From Populus alba (taxonomy: Eukaryota > Streptophyta > Magnoliopsida > Malpighiales > Salicaceae), in contig NC_133300.1 of NCBI RefSeq assembly GCF_005239225.2, positions 4,431,875 through 4,495,874 of the forward strand: a stretch of DNA of 64,000 nucleotides, given 5' to 3'. Shown here one piece after another: positions 11,714-23,674 of the stretch (positions are counted from its first letter, which is position 1; each line of letters opens with the position of its first letter). Under the pieces are notes generated by a model, which saw nothing but the letters and a program-made list of their open reading frames with translations, was not told the origin of the DNA and did no database searches. The position numbers were made by a program, and so were the translations under genes.

Positions 11714-13470
11714 TTATGAGCAAAAATATTTTTTTATAAATAAGTTAGTTTGCATATAAATATATTTAAGGGAAAAAAGGTATTCAAATTTCATTTTTTT
11801 TATCCTCTGTTTTAAGGGAAAAAGGTATCGAGTTCGGAAGTTTGCAGTGTTCTCTGCAAATTTCAACAAAAACCTCAAAATTGAGTATCTGGGGACATCA
11901 TCTTCGACTCCTTTGTCCTTGGTTTCGAAGATTCCCTTCATTATACGAGTGTAGAGCCTTTCAAGCAGTGGAATGCCATAATTTTCAGTGCGCTCCACGA
12001 AAAGCCGCTTGATGTGATCCACGTGGCTTGATCCTTCGGCTTCTGACATTGTAACATCTTGGGATCCACTCCCTTCGGTGTGACCAGAAGCTTCTCCTCC
12101 TGAAGTTTCATGTCGACTGTCATCGGCTGAAGAGGACTCGGGTCTGTCTGGATTCATATCATCTGCCCCGGCTTCCTCCGGCGGCTTTTCCTGCACTGAA
12201 TCCTGATGCCGTGATTTATCTTCTGCTGTTGAAGCTGTTTTTCATGGAAAGTATAAAATGATCAGAGACTTGTGTCTGAAGAGTGATCATATGGCAAATT
12301 AAAGAGTTCAGACAAAGAATAACATTACATATAACAAATCTAGGAAAATTAGGAGTTAAAAACGTGAGATAAAGGGCACAAGCAGAAGAGAATGCTAGTT
12401 TGGAATACGGGCTGTGAGATCAATTTCATATATTGAATAGAAAAATTGAGATTTCTGGCTACAGGATTTAGTTATCAATATTTACGAGAGGTTTTTCTAA
12501 CAGGGAAAGGAAATTTGAAAACATGAACTACAAACAGGTCATGTCTATTATACAAGAAGTGGGTGGCTGAGATTAGTTTTACTTGCTACTGATCTATTAC
12601 ATCAGTATCCGCACCAAAATTGAACATGTAAAATGTGTCTTGCAACTTTACATGTTTCAAGACATCATTCAGATAGGTGGGAAAAACAAAAAGCAATATC
12701 AGAAGGACAAAGCATATAGCATCACCAATGAACACACCAGCATGGGTAGCATCAGCATTTTTCTTCTGCCTTTTCAAGGCCTCGTAGCTTTGATCCAGAT
12801 TAACATCAGGCTGGACATTGCGTAGCCTCGCACTTGTTCTAGTAACTGTTCCAAGCTGCACAACTGGGGTTGAAGGGAAAATAGATCCCCCTAAATCATC
12901 TGGTATTTGTACAGGACCCCCTTGAGCAGCAACTTGTCACAGTATGTGACAAGCGCAGGATCCATCTGTGACAACATTCCATGCACCTGTAAAATATTAT
13001 GAAAAGGGATTCATCAAATGATGCTTCAGGTGATGGGACAAAATGAGAGGAAAAATCATGGAAAACCAAAAGGCTTGGAAACTTGCTGCATCCCGAAGCT
13101 CATATCCTCTACTGACAATCCTAGCTCCATTGTAATCATCTCCATTGTACACCTATAGTAGAAACATGCACGCCAAATTTAAGCATGAAATAGATGCACT
13201 GACCAAAGTTTTAGTGGTGCTCAATTATCCAAAGAAAGGAGAACCTAGAAATATAATTAAATGAAGCTAGGAACAAAACACACCTTTGCATTGGTCACAA
13301 TGAGATCAATGTCTTGTAGGAATCCTGAGCATGTGATATATTGACCAGAGTCAACACGCTGCAGCATGGTAGCCATGTCCATAGGGTTCTGGATTATAGA
13401 GCGATAGTTTGGAGCATCCTCGTCGGTGACAGGATAATGGAAGGCACTAAATCGTTTGTCATACAACATC
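11714..13470 (-). pseudogene. ATAD2-like gene, 3' fragment B with bromodomain exon
   Basis: Exons on the minus strand: 13470-13284 (bromodomain, including FHYPVTDEDAPNY and IIQNPMDMATM), 13152-13087 (VYNGDDYNGARI to ELRDA), 12986-12738 and 12234 to about 11714. The intron after 13087 begins GC, not GT (GCAAGT), and ends TTTTACAG. Exon 12986-12738 is 249 nt instead of 250: one base is missing at about 12932 (GACAAGATTGC in the others, GACAAGTTGC here), which shifts the frame. The stop present in fragment C is CGA here. The AAA+ domains are absent. The copy lies in inverted orientation to fragment A, about 6.5 kb away. I judge it a pseudogene of an acetyl-lysine-reading chromatin ATPase. Confidence 0.85.
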
Positions 13471-14085
13471 CTGCAGCAAAGAAGATAGAATGTTAAGTGT
13501 AAACAGTGAAAGGAAGCACAAATACTGGACAAAGACAACCAGCTTGTATGTAACAAAGAGAAGCAAATTCCATGTTTCATTGCTTTGAAGTACCATGCAC
13601 GCTCTACCATATCTGTGTTTTGTTTAGACCATTTCAATGTGATTTAAACTACAACTACAGTATTAATATAAAAATTTCTTGTTGCATTAGGGCAGTAAAA
13701 TGACATCGTTTTGAGGTAAAATTAATGTGGTTTGGGGTAAAACCACAAGTGTGATGTCAACTCCGAGGCCTTTGGGCCCCTCGCCTCTTTTTGTGCCTTG
13801 GGAAGTTCAGTTGATGGTTTCCCCACTTGATAGCTGACAACAGAAATTTAATATATAAGCAAAATACTGGATTTAACAAGGAAATTATATGGCATCATGA
13901 TTATGTAACTATGTAAGGCTCACCAGGAAACAGGGTCTTTGGAGGCACCAAATGAATGCCATGCATCCATGAAAAAAAAACCTAAAGGGTATTATTATAC
14001 AAAGCTTGCATTGAAAGCCTTCTGATTCCTAAAAATTGCCAACCTTATCGAGAAGTTTCGAGATTCTGTTTGTTTTTCAAAACAA
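13471..14085. other. Intron/flank of fragment B; no further exon seen
   Basis: Upstream of the bromodomain exon I looked for the preceding exons that would encode the linker to the AAA+ modules and found none. The stretch 13690-13830 is relatively GC-rich (caaaggcctcgg, ccccaaac) but shows no protein similarity. It has no counterpart in copy 2, where Copia 3 replaced it. Confidence 0.6.
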
Positions 14086-14745
14086 GGATGCACCATTAAT
14101 TTCATGAAACCAGGACTTCTCTTAATTTTGGCTAGACTAGCGTGCGTTGCAAGGGGAAGATATTGAAAGAAAGGGAGAATCCAACCACCACCAAACCTCC
14201 ACGTTATTCTTTGAAAGAGACAACAGTAAGCATATTTTGGCATCTGGGAAAAGTCGTACTTGTCGTTTAAAAGATACAGACGCCTTTCACATCCAGTCAC
14301 GTGGGTTGTATATACCAATAGTTTTTTTATTTTTAAATTAATTTAATTTATATAAATACACAAACGTTCCTAACCCCATACAATATTAACAAAAAAAAAA
14401 AAAAAAAAAAAAACAAAAGAACCAAAAAGCCCTTCAATCATTGCTATAGATTTTTTTATTCAAAAAATATTTAGTAAATATACTATGCTAAAAAAGAAGA
14501 AGAAAAAAGCCAAATATATTCATGCAGTTAAGAAAATTCAACTTTTAAAGATATTTTAGACATTATGCTAAGCAAATAAAAGGTTAAAAGAATTCTCCAC
14601 TTATATTCAATCTTGTAATAGTAAAAATATCTTGATGAAAAAACCATATTACCCTTAAAAACAAGTTATAAGATTTAAATTGTGAAGGGTAAAATGATAA
14701 GTTTATTGTGGATGAAAAATTTACTCCCTTCTCTTCTTCTTCTAT
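14086..14745. other. Duplicated non-coding stretch matched at 54248-55230
   Basis: It begins ggatgcaccattaatttc in both copies. There is one poly-A tract (about 14391-14413). Copy 2 holds a tandem duplication of about 365 bp of this stretch. No gene was seen. Confidence 0.75.
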
Positions 14746-14870
14746 GGATGCTAATCCCTACCAGCCATGTCTAGCCTTGACAATGAGCTCCCGAAGTTCA
14801 ACCAAATACTATACTACATGTCATCCATAAGTTCTCAATAATAGTATTAGAAAGTTCATATACATGACTT
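14746..14870 (-). mobile_element. Short CACTA (TNPA-like) fragment
   Basis: About 60-120 bp resembling the TNPA-like relic at 24390-24530: the words gtcatcca, aagttctca, tagtattaga and catgactt occur in the same order and spacing. It is a small captured or left-over piece, too short to name a boundary. Confidence 0.5.
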
Positions 14871-14958
14871 CAAATTAATATATTTTAAATATTTTTAAAT
14901 TATTTTAATATACTAATATTAAAAATAATATTTTAAAAATAAAAAATATAATTAATAT

Positions 14959-15121
14959 TATTATAGAATGTATATCATGTATATCTATACATAGGATATT
15001 AATGTAATGTAGGATTAATCCAATGTTGTAATCCCTATGGTTACTACTGTATTCTGCCCTACATATATAAATAGGAAAGGTTGGCTAAGGCCAAACCCAA
15101 GACATTCAGTTATTCTCAACT
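14959..15121 (+). repeat. Copia 1 5' LTR
   Basis: 163 bp, 162 identical to the 3' LTR. It contains a TATA-like acatatataaatagg at about 15060. The ends are defined by the target duplication and by the adjacent primer-binding site. Confidence 0.95.
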
Positions 15122-15134
15122 TGGTATCAGAGCC
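15122..15134 (+). other. Copia 1 primer-binding site (initiator tRNA-Met)
   Basis: tggtatcagagcc, complementary to the 3' end of plant initiator tRNA-Met, directly adjoining the 5' LTR. Confidence 0.95.
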
Positions 15135-15166
15135 AAAATAAATTAAAACACTTCTCCTCCTTTGCA

Positions 15167-18100
15167 ATGGATTCTTCTCAGCCGGCAGCCTTCCCCTCCT
15201 CTGCAGCAGCACCTCTTGTCCCACCTCCTTCGTTGCAATTTTCTTCTTCAGCCGCAGGACAACTCTCTTCTTCAGCCTCAATTATGCAGTGGCCACAGCA
15301 CACTAATATTGGCCATGCTCTTCTCAATTCGGACAATGCTCCTCTGCTCAATCCGGACAATGCTCCTCTGCTGCCATCTTCGTCTGCTGAAATTACAGCA
15401 GCCTCTGCCGTGGCAATTGTGTCCCTCTCACACACTCATCAGGTCATCTCTCTGAAATTAACGAATACCAATTATTTGTATTGGCGAATGCAGATGAAAC
15501 CATACCTCTTAGGCCAAGGAGTTTTCAGCTTTGTTGATGGTTCAAACTCCTGCCCCTCTCCACATATTCCTGCTGCCGATGGTGCTACTCTTCAGGTATC
15601 TCAATCCTTTCTTCGTTGGAAACAACAGGATCAATTAATTCTAAGTGCCTTGCTCTCTTCGCTGTCCATGGAAGTTCTTCATTTTGTTGTTGATTGTCCA
15701 ACCTCATGTTCTGTCTGGCTCACACTTGAGCAAGCTCTAGCCTCTACATCCAATTCCCGTATTATGCAATTACATGGTTCCCTTCAAGAACTTCGACAAG
15801 GTGATGATTCGGTAACTCAATTTTTGCAAAAAACTAAGACTTTATTTGATGAGCTAGCAGCTGCTGGCCGGCCTATCTCGCTAACCGATTTTAATCTCTA
15901 TGTATTTTGTGGCCTTCGCGGAGAATTTAAGGACTTAGTAACAAGTCTTATTACAAGGGCGGATCCTCTACCATATGCAGATTTGCTTAGTCATCTGCTA
16001 ACTCATGAATTTATTCATAAAACCTCTCATTTGTCTATGGGATCTGCTGCCATTCACGCACCATTGCTGCCTAACCAACCATTGTTGCCCACGCCACCTT
16101 CAGCACTACTGTCTCAACGCTACAATTCTGCTCAGTTTGGTCGACATAGGGGGCGTTCCTATGGCAGCTGGCGTTCTCCTTCTACCGCTCACAGAGGCGC
16201 CCGAAATAATTCCTACAGGTCTGATTTTCATAACTCTCAAACCAATTACAATTCTGCTCCTCAATATGGCACCGAAAATAGGCACAACAGCTGGCAAGGA
16301 AATTGGCAGCGCCGAGGATCAAATTCCCGCTGCCAGCTATGCAACAACTTTGGACACACTACTCCTCAGTGTTCCCAACTTCAGCAACGCAGCCATGGAC
16401 CGCAACACAGTGCCAATTTGGCATTCAATAATTCTGCCTCTGCTACTGAATGGTTTCCGGACACCGGTGCAAACCAACACGTCACACCCGACCTTGCAAC
16501 CTTGACTGCTTCAGAACCATACAATGGTAATGATAATTTGCATGTTGGTGATGGTAAGGGACTTTCCATATCTAATATTGGCCATACAAAAATATATAAC
16601 CCACATCATTCATTCACTTTATCTAATGTTCTACATGTTCCTGCAATCACGAAACCTCTGCTTTCTGTTCAGAAATTTTGTCTTGATAATAATGTTTATT
16701 TTGAATTTCACCCTTTTCCGTTTTATGTCAAGGATCTCAACACCAATGAAGTCCTTCTCTCAGATCAGAGTAAAGATGGTCTCTATACTTTGTCCAAGTT
16801 CAGGTCTTCCGTCCTGTCAACTCCTCAAGCCTATTGGTCACCTTGCACCTCTGCCTCTGCTGATTTGTGGCATCGTCGCCTAGGTCATCCTACCTCCCGC
16901 ATTTTTAAATTTTTAGTCTCGAAAAATAAGATCATTTGTAACAACAGAAGTCTTAATTTTCAATGCCAAAGTTGTCCCTTAGGAAAATCGTCACGTTTGT
17001 CTTTACGACCTACTGGTCACAAAACTTCTGCTCCGCTTGAATTAATTTTTAGTGATGTGTGGGGTCCTGCTCCCCTTTTTTCTTCGGATGGTTATCGTTA
17101 TTTTGTTATATTTGTTGATGCGCACACAAAATATATATGGTATTATCCACTTGTTGCAAAATCTGATGTTTATTCTGTCTTTCATCAATTTCAAACTCTT
17201 GTCGAACGTCAGTTTTCTTTAAAAATAAAATCTGTTCAAACTGATTGGGGCGGTGAATATCGCAAACTCTCCACTTTCTTCCAAACTGTTGGTATTCATC
17301 ATCGTCTGATATGTCCACATACTCACGAACAAAATGGAATGGTAGAAAGACGTCATAGGCATATTGTGGAAACCGGTCTTACTCTTCTAGGTCAATGTAA
17401 AGCTCCTTTTCGTTTTTGGAATTATGGATTTGATACTTCGGTTTATCTCATTAATCGTATGCCTACTCCTGTTCTTGATAATCTATCTCCTTTTGATTAT
17501 TTGTTTCAACGGTCTCCTGATTATCAATTTTTACGTACTTTTGGATGTCTATGTTTTCCTTTCTTGCGTCCCTATAATAATCACAAATTAGATTTTCGGT
17601 CTTCTGCTTGTATATTTTTTTGCTACAGTCCCTCTCACCTTGGTTATCGATGTTTTGATATTGAATCTCATCGCATGTATATCTCCCGTCATGTTCGTTT
17701 TCATGAAAATGTTTTTCCGTTTGATAAATCTGAACAGATTGCACAAGTTCCCTCTCAAACCCATACACCATCCCCTATTACCATCCTCCCAAATCTCAAC
17801 CCCTCACCACTGTTTACAGCTCAAAATCCATCCCCACCCTCCTCTGCCTCTGCCCTGCCCTTACTGCCGCCTCAAACACCACAACCCCCATATTTCCCTT
17901 GTCGCTCACCCCATGCATCTTTATCTAACCATACTGTTGCAGCTACAGATTGCAGCTCAGTGTTTCCTGTTCTCCAGCACGAAGTCCTTGTGCATAGTGG
18001 GAGATCCTCTGGCTCGTCTTCAGCTCCTCTTTATTCTGCCACCAATTCGGCTTCTGCCTATCCGCATGCATCATGACACCTCTGTCATGCCTCCTTCACC

Positions 18101-19760
18101 TGTGTCACAGCCAGTTCTCAGCCGACACCCTATGATCCTTCAATCACGGCAGCCCAAAAATGCCAATATGGTGTCCTCTGCTGCCGCTAATGCAGCTATT
18201 TCTCGGGTATTGCTCTCTCCTTCCTCTAAACCTGTTGCCTTCTCTGATGCAGATAAGTATGTGGCTTGGCATGATGCCATGTGTGATGAGATCAAGGCTT
18301 TACGATCCAATCATACTTGGTCTCCAGTGCCCTTTCATCCATCGATGAATGTTGTGGGAAGCCGATGGGTATATCGTATCAAACGTCGTATTGATGGCAG
18401 CATCGAACGTTATAAAGCCCGTCTAGTTGCTAGAGGCTTTACTCAACAGGAAGACATTGATTATTCTGAAACTTTTAGCCCAGTTATTAAGCAGGCCACC
18501 GTCAGATTAGTCTTTTCCATTGTAGTTTCCCGCAATTAGAAGATCCATCAGCTTGATATTCATAATGCCTTTCTCAATGGTGTTCTTACTGAAGAGGTCT
18601 ACATGAAACAACCTCCAGGTTTTATTGATTCTACTCTTCCATCTCATGTGTGCAGGTTGCACAAGTCACTATATGGTTTAAAACAGGCACCAAGGGCATG
18701 GTACACTCGTCTGAGTGATTTTTTACTCTCTATTGGTTTCCTTGCCTCCAAGGTTGACACTTCCCTGTTTATCTTATCTGATGGCACTAATATCTTCTAT
18801 CTTCTCGTCTATGTTGATGATATTCTGCTTACAGGCAGCAACTCTGCCATGCTTCATCATCTAGTCCAGTTACTAAGCTCTGAATTCAAGCTACGTGACT
18901 TAGGTGATGTTCACTACTTTCTAGGTATTGAAGTTCAGTCTACAGGTATGGGTCTGATGTTGCGCCAACAAAAATATATTCTTGACATCCTCACTCGGGC
19001 TGGTATGACTTCCTGCAAATCGGTTGACACTCCAGTTTCTCCCTCTAAACTTGCTCTACAGCCGGATCATCCATTTTCTGATCCCACTTGTTTTCGTCAA
19101 ATTATGGGTGCTCTCCAGTATCTTACATTCACTCGCCCAGATATCTGTTTTGCTGTTAACAGAGTCTGTCAGTACATGCATGCTCCTACAGATTTCCATT
19201 GGGCTGCTGTTAAACGCATACTCCGCTATCTCAAAGGAACGACTTCTTATGGTTTTCATATCACTCGAGGTACCTCCTTTGCTCTTCATGGTTTTACAGA
19301 TGCTGATTGGGCTGGGAGTATTGATGATCGCAAGTCTACGGGTGGTTATCTTGTTTTCTTTGGTCAAACACCGATTTCATGGAAATCCGGCAAGCAACGT
19401 ACAGTTGCTCGCTCTTCCACTAAGGCTGAGTATAAAGCCTTAGCAGATGGTACTGCTGAGGTCATCTGGCTTCAATATTTGTTAAGAGATCTTCAGGTTC
19501 CCTCCATCTCGGCTCCTACTATTTGGTGTGATAATCTTGGTGCTACTTATCTCTCGGCAAATCCTATCTTTCATGCTCGTACTAAGCATGTTGAGGTAGA
19601 CTATCATTTTGTCCGTGACCGGGTAGAAAAGAAAGAAATTCAAATTCGGTTTATCCCCTCTCAGGATCAACTTGCTGATGTCTTCACCAAACCACTTTCC
19701 GCTGCGTCCTTTTCTGCTTTCAAGTTCAAGCTTCGGGTCGATCCTCCACCCTCAGCTTGA
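15167..19760 (+). pseudogene. Copia 1 gag-pol polyprotein, broken by a frameshift and an amber stop
   Basis: The first frame (15167-18076, 969 codons) encodes gag, a zinc knuckle CQLCNNFGHTTPQC at about residue 390, aspartic protease DTGA at about 431, a pre-integrase region (LWHRRLGHP) and the integrase core with D in DVWGP (about 630), D in QTDWGGEY (about 693) and E in NGMVER (about 727). In the variable linker before reverse transcriptase the frame shifts (between about 17950 and 18076); the next frame continues to a TAG at 18537-18539 at a position that is TGG (Trp) in Copia 3. The rest (to 19760) holds the RT motif YVDD (about 18810) and the RNase H motif FTDADWAG. All catalytic residues I can check are kept, so only the two lesions disable it. 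The first ATG after the primer-binding site was taken as the start. Confidence 0.93.
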
Positions 19761-19767
19761 GGGGGCA
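19756..19767 (+). other. Copia 1 polypurine tract
   Basis: cttgagggggca, immediately before the 3' LTR; primes plus-strand DNA synthesis. It overlaps the last codons of the polyprotein. Confidence 0.85.
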
Positions 19768-19930
19768 TATTATAGAATGTATATCATGTATATCTATACA
19801 TAGGATATTAATGTAATGTAGGATTAATCCAATGTTGTAATCCCTATGGTTACTACTGTATTCTGCCCTACATATATAAATAGGAAAGGTTGGCTAAGAC
19901 CAAACCCAAGACATTCAGTTATTCTCAACT
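19768..19930 (+). repeat. Copia 1 3' LTR
   Basis: 163 bp, followed by the target duplication AATAT (19931-19935). Confidence 0.95.
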
Positions 19931-19985
19931 AATATATATTTTTATATAAAAAATTATTTTAAAAAATAATCACAATCACGCAAGC

Positions 19986-22119
19986 TTCCTAGTTTCTTTC
20001 TCAAATTCTCATGTGGGCCTTTTTCAGCTTGTTACTTGTTTTTAGTCTGAATTTTTTGTTACGTCGTTTACTTGGCCCCGATAGATACAAAGGACTTTAA
20101 GGCAAGCTGTTCTTCAATGGAAGTAGCAGATGCGTGTCCCACCGAGGATTTCATGATCACTTGCAAATGACAGGAACCTCACTCATCCAACAGGCTTGGA
20201 AAACGTATGCATTTGCATGAGCCGTGGCCCTACACGTGCCCGTTGGATAGCATGGTCTTGTCTTTCATGAAGGATGTCCCCTTTTGGTACTGCATTGACT
20301 GTAGGATGATAAAATTTAAATTTATGATCGTTTAATAGTAAAATTTTAAAATCATTTTAATTCAATAATTTAAATTATATTTATATATCTTAAAATATAA
20401 TTAATATTTTTCCCTACAGTAGCACTGTTCTTATTCCATGATGACCGACTGTTCCTATTCCTTGTTCCAATCAACATCAATGGGGTCTTTTCAATGATCT
20501 GGAACTAAGGAAAAGCAAAACCACCCTCTTTTTTCTCATGTGTGAGAGGGCCAGTTGGATAGGAAAGGTTGCTTGTTGGCTACCAGTTGGATAGGAACAC
20601 GAATTATTTGCTAATATTGCTAGTATTTGACAATACTAGCCGTACCTTTGCAGATGATTTGTGGATATTTATACCTTTGCGAATGATTTGTGGATAGTCA
20701 CTCACATTCATTTCCATATTCCATGCATGGGTGCTTGCTCTTGTTTCCTTTTCACACATTGAAATCTCACAAGAATCTACGTACCTTTGACTCCTAGAGC
20801 TAAATTAGTATGAACGGAAGGATGCATTCACATTTTCCACTGTACATATATACAACACTGTTGGCATTCATTCCACATGTAGCTACCAGCAAGTAAGTGG
20901 ACGATGTTGGATTGATAGTTATGTGTAGGAATATTACTCATTTGCGTGTGTTTGGACCCTACAAAATTCAATAATGCGAATTAGAGCTGAATCTGAATTT
21001 TACTTCTTGAAGAGAATGAGAGTTACGATGTTTAAATCTGTTAATATGAACATTCAAATCCTCCTTCACTCAATGGATTCAATTGATCTATCTCTACATA
21101 TTTATACTTAAAGTCTTGATGTATGATAATTCACAATACGAATGTACTGTACGTCAAAAACTTAAAAGAAAAGTATATTTCTTTTTGTAAAAATAAAAAG
21201 GGTTGGAACTAATGCAATTAGGTCTATCAAGAAAAGTATATTTCTTGATGTACGTTTACAAGTATTACAAACATACAACCTAGCTAAGTACAGTGTGACC
21301 TATAATTCACTATTAAAAAAATTTTGTTTGTCAATAACTTTTATGAAAATTACATTATGTTTTCATTATCCTTAAAATATATTACGCTAGATCACATGTT
21401 TCTCTTTAAGGTTGTTTGATTAGAGAACTAAAATTCAATTGATGTAGATCCAAGAATACCTATAAATGATATATCATTGTAGTTTGTTATAAACAATGTT
21501 ACATTAAAACAAGGGCAGCGAAATGATTGATAGGTTGAGGGCCAACACCCCCGTGGTATGATAAATAGATATTATTAAAAATTACTGATATCCCTAGAAT
21601 GACTGGGATTTATTATAAATACACATTATTTAACTCTAATTTGACATGTAATGAAATAAAATTCATGATTCTTGTGAATATAGATGCAATATTGCAGACC
21701 AACATTGAATTTGTGTATTTTTCTTGTATAATATCCATCATTATTGTTGCAGGTTTAAAAAAAAATATCAAATAAAAAAATGAATAGATGTTGATTCTTG
21801 TTTGAACAAATGTGTATTTAGTTTCTGTTGATATATATCCGAAGATATTCCCCAATTTTACCAAAAATAGTAGCATCAATGTGTTTTAGTATGGATGCTG
21901 GGTATCTAATCGGTATAGCTACAATTTTTAGCACCAAGAAAGAAGAACAACGTCGTAAATGAGGGGATAAACAAGTACTGAACAATAGTATTCATTTCTA
22001 ACATAGCAATAATGACTACAGTAACAGAAAGGCAACGAGACATCCTTCCCTGTACCAAAACATGTACAAGCAATTTTTTCTTACATTCATAGCAACCTGG
22101 ATTTAGATGCAACAAAATC
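19986..22119. other. Region downstream of NAC gene 1; no gene
   Basis: Matched in copy 2 at 55320-55680 and 57350-59219. Copy 1 has a small internal duplication at about 20640-20695 (two copies of tttgcgaatgatttgtgg with variation). Copy 2 carries about 1.7 kb here (55674-57350) that copy 1 lacks. The part next to the NAC stop (21900-22119) probably holds its 3' untranslated region. Confidence 0.7.
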
Positions 22120-23278
22120 CTAGTTCGTCCAAGACCAAAGACTAGGAAATGGGTGCTCATCACTGGACTCTAACTTCTCTTGCTGCTCCACATAATAGTG
22201 ACCACTACTAGTACTCGGTGGCGCCGGTAGATAAGGATCATATGGAGACGGTGGTGACTGCTGCATATTGTTCCATTGATAATAGGATTCATGATCATAT
22301 CCTTCATAATTTGTTGGCCGTGATGAGGTCTGTTCCTGCTGCTGTTGCCCATCGACAAAAATGGTCGAACTTCCGGCTTCGAAATCATTCCTCGATGAAT
22401 ATTGTTTCCTCATACTCTCCATCTCTTCTTGCACGCTTGGTTTCCCCTTGTGCTTAATCTTGCAAAGCCTCCAGTCCTAACAAAATGGAAGTAGTACAAA
22501 TGAAACAAACATAAGAAGATGCATATAATTAATTAAGACTAATTAACTTAGAACTGAGCACGCAAAAATATTAAAACCAGTACCGTGGTTCTTGATTCAA
22601 GGCTGTATTCATACATAATCCAGTTAGTCTTGACGGCATTATTGCGATTTCTTTCATTGTCCTTGAACCTATGGAATGTTAAAGGCCTCTTGTTCCCAAC
22701 AAGAAGTTGATCATCGTTATTAGCATGTATTTTCTTGACATGGCTCGTAGCTTTCCACCATCCTCGACCGAGTACTTCCCTCGAATAGTTTGTCTCCCTC
22801 GTACAATAGTAGTATCTCTCACCATTGCTTAAAGGAGCGGTTTGATTCCCTACATGTAACAATTTTGTTATAGAGATCTGACTTAAGCTGTCAGATATCA
22901 TAGTAAGGTAGAAAATACCATAAACTCAACATTGATACTGTAAATTTCAATGGATGGACAAGATCATGGAATATGATATTATCCCTCTAAACTTGAACCC
23001 TAGAAAATATATAGTATACGTGCAAAAAAGCTTGAAAAATTCATTTCCACTATACCATTATTACAGAGAAAAGGGAAGAGAAATCTCGAGCCCTACATGC
23101 AGTAGAACAAAGAAATACACAGTGCATATTACACACATTCAAGATCCTGTGGTTCACGCTCGTAAACATTTGTTTCGAGAATGAAATGAAGTGGCATTTC
23201 TTGGCCAGAAGCTTTTCTGTCTAGGAATTGGATGAGCTCTTCATCTGTGGGATTGAACCTGAACCCATGCGGCACCAT
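22120..23278 (-). CDS. NAC-domain transcription factor, copy 1 (three exons)
   Basis: Exons 23278-23137, 22849-22584 and 22476-22120 join in frame (142 + 266 + 357 nt) to give 254 residues and a stop TAG. Introns obey GT-AG. Residues 5-15 are GFRFNPTDEEL, the NAC subdomain A signature; exon 2 carries GERYYYCTRE, GWWKATS (77-83) and the KTNWIMYEYSLE region; exon 3 opens with the subdomain E-like DWRLCKI. The DNA-binding NAC domain thus covers about residues 1-145; the C-terminal tail is rich in Gln, Ser, Pro and Tyr (QQQQEQ, PPSPYDPYLPAPP) and would be the regulatory part. NAC proteins are plant-specific nuclear factors. Unusually, the canonical GYWKATGxDK is GWWKATSHVKK here, and the protein is short. 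The ATG chosen is the one seven residues before FRFNPTDEE. The closest family member cannot be named. Confidence 0.88.
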
Positions 23279-23674
23279 CTTCGAAGTATACAATGAAGTA
23301 GTTTCCCTTTCGTTTTAGAGAGCTAATTCTCTGAAAAATGGCCTCCAATGCTGCTTCCTTATATAGAGCAAAGGGACTAAAAGGTAGATATAGCGAAATA
23401 CTCAAAGATGAAAACGCAAGCACAATTGATAATGAAACCAATAGAAATTATGCACCGTCCAAAAGGAGAAAAATGGTGTCAATGGCAATGACTTGAGAAA
23501 ACTTTAATAATGACCTAAAAATTAGCCTAAAAAAACCGGTAGTTCTAACCAAAAAAAAAAAAACTGATTATATGACAACCGACTTGAATTGATGCCAGAT
23601 AATATACAAGGGATCCAATCAGATTCAGTTAGATCAAATCAAACTCAAAAGGTTACATCCCATACACCTTAAGC
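23279..23674. other. Upstream region of NAC gene 1
   Basis: About 0.4 kb between the NAC start and the CACTA-like repeats; the proximal promoter must lie here. It includes a poly-A tract at about 23550. Any distal promoter lies inside transposon sequence. Confidence 0.6.
23358..23366 (-). promoter_or_regulatory. Probable TATA box of NAC gene 1
   Basis: Minus-strand ctatataag, 80-88 bp upstream of the ATG at 23278. It is kept exactly in copy 2 (60462-60470). Confidence 0.6.

Larger units (their letters stand above)
14959..19930 (+). mobile_element. Copia 1: complete Ty1/copia retrotransposon, 4,972 bp
   Basis: Two 163-bp LTRs (14959-15121 and 19768-19930) start TATTATAG, end CTCAACT and differ at one position (g at 15090, a at 19899). 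The 5-bp target duplication is AATAT at 14954-14958 and 19931-19935. The primer-binding site follows the 5' LTR directly and a polypurine tract precedes the 3' LTR. Gag-PR-IN-RT-RH order is the copia order. Short LTRs and the gag type (KLTNTNYLYWRMQM) suggest the Ale/Retrofit lineage. The insertion is young and absent from copy 2. The coding region carries one frameshift and one stop. Confidence 0.95.
14871..19985. mobile_element. MITE-like repeat split by Copia 1
   Basis: AT-rich sequence on the left (14871-14958, including ttattttaatatactaat) and right (19931-19985, including aaaaaattattttaaaaaataatcac) of Copia 1 joins into one copy of the same MITE-like family as 10992-11200 once the Copia and one copy of its 5-bp duplication are ignored. 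This makes a nested insertion. Confidence 0.55.

Noticed and set aside
15122..15134. tRNA gene (initiator-Met-like sequence)
   Set aside because: Only 13 bases complementary to the tRNA 3' end, directly after an LTR: a primer-binding site. The same holds at 42876-42887 and 63250-63262.
22170..23441. Frames in other phases over the NAC gene (22170-22388, 22218-22457, 23241-23441) and their copies at 59.2-60.7 kb
   Set aside because: They overlap spliced NAC exons in the wrong frame; the exon structure with GT-AG sites explains the coding signal.
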